Shown: in pieces, positions 57,418-64,000 of the stretch
How the letters are laid out: every line of letters starts with the position of its first letter
How positions within the stretch are numbered: the stretch's first letter is position 1
DNA from: Terfezia claveryi
Taxonomy: Eukaryota > Ascomycota > Pezizomycetes > Pezizales > Pezizaceae
Assembly: GCA_015179025.1 (NCBI GenBank)
Contig: WHUX01000045.1
Location: 62,001 to 126,000, forward strand
Length of the DNA stretch: 64,000 nucleotides
Direction of reading: 5' to 3'
Notes under the pieces: generated by a model
Databases searched by the model: none
Seen by the model: only the letters and a program-made list of their open reading frames with translations
Told to the model about the DNA's origin: nothing
Made by a program: the position numbers and the translations under genes

Positions 57418-58667
57418 AAGCCGCATATCAATCATGCATGAGAGTATGTCCTATCTGGAAGAACTATTATGATACCTTTGTGAATCGTAAGGATCATAGA
57501 AGAAAAGACGGATTTTTGTATGTCAAGAACCGACAAGGACAATGGAGACTAGTCTTGCCCTCTACCTTTAACATCGAAGGTAAGAACTATCTCGAATTGG
57601 TTATTAAAGATGCACATGAAGCAACCGCTCATGGTGGCATTGAAAAAACGATGAAATATCTTACTGACCGATATGATTGCCAGTCCTTTGCAGAACCAAC
57701 TAAGGACTATATCAGAAGTTGTGATACTTGTCAACGGACAAAGTATTCCAACAAGGCGCCACTTGGACTCGTAACCCCATTACATGTACCAAGCAGGCCA
57801 TGGACTGACATATCGATGGATTTTCTTAAAGTAGCACCTGTGTTTACTAAGTGTTCAATTTTGTACCCGAATATTCCTGTTGAAGAAGATCATGTAGTTT
57901 GTATTTCACGACTTTGGACGATTGTCGATAGACAATCAGGATTCAAGTTTCTTATTCCTGTCTCAGATAATTTCACAGCAGAACAATGTACTGCTACCTT
58001 TGATACTCATGTAGTCCCGACTATGGGATACCCTTTCTGTATTGTTTTTGACCGCGACACTCTTTTTATGTCAACGCACTTTCAAGATTGGGCTAGGAAT
58101 AAAGGAATCAAGTTGGAACCGTCCACCGCATATCATCCACGTGCAGACGGACAATCGGAAATTGTGAACAAAGAAATTCTACAAGTAGCAAGAGCCTGTA
58201 AAATCGAAGGATTTGATTGGCTACAGAAACTACCAGAGATACAGTTGAAACTTAACTCTAGGTATAATGCCGCTAGACAGAATAGTCCCTTTTCCACACT
58301 ATTTGGATTTAATGCACATCTTGGCGTATCGATACTTCCATACCCCATTAATGCATATGTACCAGCAAATGAACGTCATGAGGTAACGTCTAAAAACCTA
58401 TATGACGCCAAGAAGACTCAAGCATCTCAAGCGAACAAACGACTACCCAATATAGCCAAATTTTCAGTCGGACAACAAGTTATGCTTTCCTCAGAAAATA
58501 TCAACCTATCGAATGTCTCACCCAAGCTCAAACCAAAATGGCTAGGCCCATTTCCCATTATTTCTAGTAATCGGAAACGCAATAACTATAGCCTAGACCT
58601 ATCCAGTCAACCTGACCTCCACCTCATATATAATACTTTTCATATAGCAAACTCAAACCTACTATAA
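57360..58667 (+). pseudogene. Integrase, catalytic triad intact
   Basis: 435 residues. HHCC module HEATAHGG..CDTCQRTK (near 57612-57740); triad Asp in ISMDFL, Asp in VFDRDTLFMS, Glu in YHPRADGQSEIVNKE; C-terminal GPY/F-like module PKWLGPFPI. The protein ends in TAA at 58665, and the same frame continues into a chromodomain, so the stop is likely a single CAA->TAA change. Confidence 0.92.
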
Positions 58668-59096
58668 AAACGATCCTACCCAGTTCCCTCACAGACAATC
58701 TCAGGAACCAGGACCAATTCAAGAGATCGTTATGAAGTTGAAAAGGTATTAGAATTCAGAACAGCTCCTCGAACTGGAGAAAGACAATATAAGGTCAGAT
58801 GGCTAGGATACACTCCTAAATATGATTCCTGGGTAAACGCCAAGGATATCACCACCGAAATTCTTCAAGACTTCTGGACGACCGGAAGCATGGAAGATAC
58901 ATTCAAGAGACGTCGAAGGACTAAAGGAAAACAAGGACCACGAACCAGAGATGAGACCCGAGCTCTCATCCAACAAGAACGAGATAGAATCATGAGTCAA
59001 GGAAACACTAAGGATATTCACGTTAATGCTAATGTATTAACAATGCATCAAATCTTAGGACGTATGGAAACCAATATGGCAGAGCGAAGGAAGTAA
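58668..59096 (+). pseudogene. Chromodomain and basic tail of the integrase
   Basis: In frame with the integrase beyond one TAA: RYEVEKVLEFRTA, RQYKVRWLGY, DSWVNAKDI, then a basic tail (FKRRRRTKGKQG) to a stop at 59094-59096. The chromodomain aromatic cage positions (Y, W, W-type) look kept. Confidence 0.85.
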
Positions 59097-59109
59097 GGAT
59101 AGGAAATCC

Positions 59110-59124
59110 TTCTATGTGGGGAAG
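59110..59124 (+). promoter_or_regulatory. Polypurine tract
   Basis: GTGGGGAAG directly precedes the 3' LTR TGTAATGG. Confidence 0.75.
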
Positions 59125-59803
59125 TGTAATGGAGAACGTTATTTCATTGCTTATATAATTGATTATATACTTTTGTATTTCCTATATTACTACTATGTTA
59201 TGTAACTAAGCCTCTCGGTTGAAGGACTAGCCTTCTACCACCTCCTATTGCTTTATAAGCGTCCATAGCACGCGGAATCTGCCATGGGAAGTTCCATGGC
59301 ACTTGCCATATGAAGACACCCTCATTATGGCCGCGTGACCTCTGTTTAAGGCGTGTGACTCATTACTATGGCCACATGACCATCGTTTATGGCGTGTGAC
59401 TCATTACTATGGCCACATGACCCCTTTTGTACAGCGCACCACCTTCTGGTGTGCCACCCTTTATTGTATTTATTTCCTTAGTCATCAGATCTCAGAGGAG
59501 TATAAATAGGCCGCTGGATTCCCTCTGGAATCCACAGAAAGACAAGAAGCAACCAAGCAAGCCTTCAGAGCAAGCAAGCCTATATTCCGATCAGATCAAG
59601 ATCATATAGCTTAGATAGCACAAATCATATAAGATAGATTACACCAGTTAATTACTGTTCCCTTCAGGAACGTCCCACATAGTAATCTCCCTACCCTTCT
59701 GAGGTCTTACCTCAGCAGAACCGAAATACACAAACGTCTGTGCCTACGGATATAGATTGTATAAACGGTACCGAATGAATACTGTCTAGTACCATTCATT
59801 ACA
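59125..59803 (+). repeat. 3' LTR
   Basis: 679 bp, TGTAATGG..ATTACA; same TATA box (59501-59508) and TGACTCA sites (59356-59362, 59397-59403) as the 5' LTR. Confidence 0.95.
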
Positions 59804-59808
59804 GCTGG

Positions 59809-60633
59809 TTCGTGCTGCCCTCCCCCCCCCGGCGCCCTCCCCCAATAATTCATGCTGCCCCAACAACAACACTTCCGTATTAGCGAGTTCAGGGTAAATA
59901 TGATGTCTTGGCGTGTTCAGGATAAATACGACAGTGGTTGACATGGAAAAATAAAGCGGCCATATGGCTAGGTGGTTGTATGTCGAGCTGGGGAATGGGC
60001 TAATATTGGATATATCGCAGGCTAAATAGGCAGCTAGGGAAGGGGTGAATCGCAGGCTGAATGAGCTGCTGGCGAAGGGGTGAATTGAAGGCTGAATAGG
60101 TAGCTGGCGAAGGGGTAAAACACAGGCTGAATGAGCTGTTGGTGAAGGGGTGAATTGCAGGCTAATAGGTAGCTGGCGAAGGGTGAAACACAGGCTGAAT
60201 GAGCTGCTGGCGAAGGGGTAAATCGCAGGCTGAATAAGCTACGGGAAGGATATGTCTTTACAGTGACCCAACCACGCCCCTTTGCTTGCCCTCGTTATCT
60301 TAGTGGTAGCTGCTAGAAGTCTGCTAGCATGTGCGTAATGCAGGTGGACTTGCAGGAAGCACAACCCTTAGGCTCCATTGTATTAACAAGAGTCTTATTT
60401 GAACAACAACTAGAAAATATTAGAACTCACGCAACGGTGGCTTGCTAGGAAATTAGGGTGCCACTGTCTATCCGATCGGGTATGATCAACACCGCTTGGC
60501 AGACCTTGTAGCCCGGGTCGGCTATACCAGCTAAAAGTGGCTATATATGCTAGTGCGGCTGTCCCGCTAAAGGTGTGCTATGCCTCTGCAGGCAATAGTC
60601 ATATTTGGCGATACCTTTGGCCAACCTTGGTCT
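59809..60633. repeat. Left arm of the palindrome, inner part
   Basis: Reverse complement of about 60915-61800, with mostly transition differences and a ~12-bp insertion near 60607-60618. No gene. Confidence 0.92.
60040..60240. repeat. ~31-bp tandem repeat inside the left arm
   Basis: Units of CAGGCTGAATGAGCTGCTGG plus CGAAGGGGTGAAT; about six copies, mirrored at 61300-61600. Confidence 0.85.
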
Positions 60634-60914
60634 TGCATGGTTGTGATTCCGTGGGCACTCAATATGTATGAAAACATTGGCGAAAGCGTGGTTTTCATAG
60701 ATATTGAGAGTATTGTTTTCATACATATTGAGTGCTCATAGAAGACATATTGAATACTCGTAGAAGCTAGTTTTCATACTTTTCATGGATATTGAGAGAA
60801 TTGTTTTCATACATATTGAAGACATATTGAGAGCAGAAGACATATTGAGAGCAGAAGACATATTGAGAGCATTGTTTTCATACATAATTGAGTGCTCGCA
60901 GAAGACATATTGAG
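60634..60914. repeat. Loop of the palindrome with 18-bp repeats
   Basis: Contains GAAGACATATTGAGAGCA in tandem and several TTTTCATACATATTGAG copies. It is not part of the inverted arms. No gene supported. Confidence 0.75.
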
Positions 60915-61966
60915 TGAGACCATGGTTGGCCAAAATATGACTATTGCCTGCAGAGGCATAGCGCACCTTTAGCGGGACAGCCGCACTAGCATATAAAGCC
61001 ACTTTTAGCTGGTATAGCCGACCCGGGCTGCAAGGTCTGCCAAGCGGTGTTGATCATACCCGATTGGGTAGACAGTGGCGCCCTAATTTCCTAGTGAGCC
61101 ACCGTTGCGTGAGTTCTAATATTTTCTAGTTGTTGTTCAAATAAGACTCTTGTTAATACAATGGAGCTTAAGGGTTGTGCTTCCTGCAAGTCCACCTGTT
61201 TTACGCACACGCTAGCAGACTTCTAGCAGCTACCACTAAGATAACGAGGGCAAGCAAAGGGGCGTGGTTGGGTCACTGTAAAGACATATCCTTCCGGGTA
61301 GCTTATTCAGCCTGCGATTTACTCCTTCGCCAGCAGCTCATTCAGCCTGTGTTTCACCCCTTCGCCAGCTACCTATTCAGCCTGCAATTCACCCCTTCGC
61401 CAGCAGCTCATTCAGGCTGTGTTTTACCCCTTCGCCAGCTACCTATTCAGCCTGCAATTCACCCCTTCGCCAGCAGCTCATTTAGCCTGTGTTTTACCCC
61501 TTCGCCAGCTGCCTATTCAGCCTGCAATTCACCCCTTCGCTAGCAGCTCATTCAGCCTGCGATTCACCCCTTCCCCAGCTGCCTATTCAGCTTGGGATAT
61601 ATCTAATATTAGCCCATTCCCCAGCTCGACATACTACCATCTAGCCATATGGCCGCTTTATTTTTCCATGTCAACCACGGTCGTATTTACCCTGAATACG
61701 CCAAGACATCATATTTACCCTGAACTCGCCAATACAGAAGTGTTGTTGTTGGGGCAGCATGAATTATTGGGGGAGGGCACCGGGGGGGGGGGGGCAGCAC
61801 AAACTAGCAGAGGAGGGAAGGGGCAGCACAAACCAGTGGGGAAGGGAAGGCAGCATGAGCAGTGCCTTCATGAATCGCACACGGTTTATGAATGAGCAGA
61901 ATGACGCATATCTCGCCTTCTTATCCTTCCCGGATGCGATGTTATGTTCAGCCCTCCAGAGTAACA
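60915..61966. repeat. Right arm of the palindrome
   Basis: Inverted copy of the left arm (59809-60633 and 50673-50838). Near 61800-61815 it holds the uninterrupted version of the site where the retrotransposon sits in the left arm. A G-run is at 61782-61794. Confidence 0.92.
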
Positions 61967-64000
61967 CCCCTGCAAATATTGCCTCTGCCAGCAATATCAC
62001 CCCTGCCAGCCAATATCACCCTCGCCAGCCAATATTGCCTCTGCCAGCCAATATCAACCCCGCCAGCCAATATTGCCTCTGCCAGCTAATATTGCCTCTG
62101 CCAGCCAATATCTCCCCGCCAGCCAATATTGCCTCTGCCAGCCAATATCACCCCTGCCAGCCAATATTACCCCCGCCAGCCAATATGTCTCTGCCAGCCA
62201 ATATTGTCTCTGCCAGCCAATATTGCCTCTGCCAGCCAATATCACCTCCGCCAGCCAATATTGCCCCTGCCAGCCAATATTGCCTCTGCCAGCCAATATC
62301 ACCCCCGCCAGCCAATATCACCCCTGCCAGCCAATATTGCCTCCGCCAGCCAATATTGTCCCCTGCCAGCCAATATCGTCTCCGCCAGCCAATATTGCCC
62401 CTGCCAGCCAATATTGCCTCCGCCAGCCAATATCACCTCCGCCAGCCAATATCACCTCCGCCAGCCAATATGTCTCCGCCAGCCAATATTGCCTCTGCCA
62501 GCCAATATGACCCCCGCCAGCCAATATCACTCCTGCCAGCCAATATGTCTCTGCCAGCCAATATTGTCTTTGCCAGCCAATATTGCCTCCACCAGCCAAT
62601 ATTGTCCCCTGCCAGCTAATATCACCCCTGCTAGCCAATATTGCCTCTGCCAGCCAATATCACCTCCACCAGCCAATATCACCTCCGCCAGCAAATATAG
62701 TCTCTGCCAGCCAATATTGCCTCTGCCAGCCAATATCACCTCCGCCAGCCAATATGTCTCTGCTAGCCAATATCACCTCCGCCAGCCAATATCACCCCTG
62801 CCAGCCAATATCGTCTCCGCCAGCCAATATTGCCCCTGCCAGCCAATATTGCCTCCGCCAGCCAATATCACCTCCGCCAGCCAATATCACCTCCGCCAGC
62901 CAATATGTCTCCGCCAGCCAATATTGCCTCTGCCAGCCAATATGTCCCCGCCAGCCAATATCACTCCTGCCAGCCAATATGTCTCTGCCAGCCAATATTG
63001 TCTTTGCCAGCCAATATTGCCTCCACCAGCCAATATTGTCCCCTGCCAGCTAATATCACCCCTGCCAGCCAATATTGCCTCTGCCAGCCAATATCACCCC
63101 TGCCAGCCAATATTGCCCCTGCCAGCCAATATTGCTTGCGCCAGCCAATATCACCCCTGCCAGCCAATATTGCCCCCGCCAACCAATATTACCCCCGCTA
63201 GCCAATATTGCCCCTGCCAGCCAATATTATCTCCGCCAGCCAATATCGCCCCCACCAGCCAATATTGCCTCTGCCAGCCAATATCACCTCCGCCAGCCAA
63301 TATTGCCTCTGCCAGCTAATATCACCCCCGCCAGCCAATATCACCCCTGCCAGCCAATATTGCCTCTGCCAGCCAATATTGCCTCCGCCAGCCAATATCG
63401 CCTCTGCCAGCCAATATTGCCTCCGCCAGCCAATATCACCCCCGCCAGCCAATATTGCCTCTGCCAGCCAATATCACCCCCGTCAGCCAATATTGCCTCT
63501 GCCAGCCAATATCACCCCCGCCAGCCAATATTGCCCCTGCCAGCCAATATTGTCTCCGCCAGCCAATATTGCCCCCGCCAGCCAATATTGCCTCTGCCAG
63601 CCAATATCACCCCTGCCAGCCAATATTGCCTCTGCCAGCCAATATCACCCCCGCCAGCCAATATCACCCCTACCAGCCAATATTGCCTCCGCCAGCCAAT
63701 ATTGTCCCCTGCCAGCCAATATCACCCCCGCCAGCTAATATTGCCTCTGCCAGCTAATATCACCCCCACCAGCCAATATTGCCCCTGCCAGCCAATATTG
63801 CCTCCGCTAGCCAATATCACCCCTGCCAGCCAATATTGCCCCTGCCAGCCAATATCACCCCCACCAGCCAATATTGCCCCCGCCAGCCAATATTGTCTCC
63901 GCCAGCCAATATCACCTCTGCCAGCCAATATTGCCTCTGCTAGCCAATATCACCCCCGCCAGCCAATATCACCCCTACCAGCCAATATTGCCTCCGCCAG
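61967..64000 (+). repeat. Right array of the 19-bp repeat, continues past the window
   Basis: Same unit as 48705-50672 in inverted orientation; about 107 units by length. Every unit has GCCAATAT. All three plus frames stay open for long distances because the unit has no stop in any phase; these are not genes. Confidence 0.95.

Larger units (their letters stand above)
50844..59803 (+). mobile_element. Ty3/gypsy element of the family-B lineage, nearly complete
   Basis: Flanked by GCTGG at 50839-50843 and 59804-59808. The LTRs are 678 and 679 bp and differ at about 15 positions (~2%), nearly all transitions. Order: LTR, opposite-strand ORF, gag with CCHC, protease, RT, RNase H, zinc-knuckle spacer, integrase, chromodomain, LTR. 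The empty target is preserved in the other arm of the palindrome near 61800-61815. A handful of frameshifts and stops make this copy nonautonomous, but it is young. Confidence 0.95.
48700..64000. mobile_element. Giant palindrome (foldback-element-like), right end beyond window
   Basis: Ignoring the retrotransposon at 50844-59803, the order is 19-bp array (minus orientation), ~1-kb arm, ~280-bp loop, inverted ~1-kb arm, 19-bp array (plus orientation). The arms correspond base by base with mostly C/T differences: for example, GGTTCGTGCTGCC-type blocks at 50810-50843 and 59809-59830 reappear inverted at 61785-61830. Foldback transposons have long inverted ends made of short tandem repeats, as here. 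No transposase was found; flanking duplications cannot be checked because the right end is outside. Confidence 0.7.

Noticed and set aside
62129..63319. A 396-residue open frame and many similar ones (Pro/Ala/Asn/Ile/Ser/Gln-rich) in the 19-bp arrays
   Set aside because: A 19-bp unit without stops in any phase keeps all three frames open. The same pseudo-protein appears in every frame and in both arrays; there is no codon signal.

Overview
The window is a repeat-rich stretch of a filamentous fungus genome. Evidence: spliceosomal introns of about 53-81 nt with GT..AG ends and CTAAC/GCTAAT-like branch sites, two FunK1-type (fungal-specific) protein kinase genes, Ty3/gypsy chromoviruses, and decay dominated by CpA->TpA changes on either strand that resembles RIP. 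The mix of FunK1 genes, heavy gypsy load and AT-rich blocks would fit a Pezizomycetes-like ascomycete, but that placement is a guess.

Layout. 1-23953 is a nest of minus-strand LTR retrotransposons. The outermost is a family-A chromovirus (19936-23953), cut by insertion of a family-B element that fills 1-19935. Family B is itself split by two younger family-A copies: 369-6797 (target duplication CTTAA) and 7597-13983 (target duplication GCCTT), both inside its zinc-knuckle coding region. 23954-26520 is very AT-rich and holds an 856-bp TIR element. 26738-29017 and 37338-39689 are two near-identical intact two-exon FunK1 genes, part of a ~2.6-kb duplication. Between them lie LTR-like repeats, two TIR elements and a minus-strand coiled-coil plus kinase gene. 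39952-42982 holds a pogo-like relic and a 23-bp minisatellite arranged head to head. 42983-45150 is an intact two-exon gene of unknown function with about 24 nine-residue repeats. 46013-48544 is a decayed four-exon stand-alone integrase (GINGER/GIN-like) ending in a CXC-type cysteine-rich domain. 48700-64000 is a giant palindrome: two inverted arrays of a 19-bp repeat, each unit carrying a CCAAT box, flank ~1-kb inverted arms and a ~280-bp loop. A plus-strand gypsy element (50844-59803, target duplication GCTGG, LTRs ~2% divergent) has inserted into the left arm.

How it fits together. The 50844-59803 element and the 1-19935 element belong to one lineage with unusual shared traits: an extra ORF in opposite orientation between the 5' LTR and gag, a protease active site reading D-L-x-T instead of D-S/T-G, a set of CCHC zinc knuckles between RNase H and integrase, and no obvious tRNA primer site next to the LTR but a shared 17-nt leader motif. 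The palindrome resembles a foldback transposon. Most coding material is pseudogenic; the two FunK1 genes and the 42983-45150 gene are the best candidates for active host genes.
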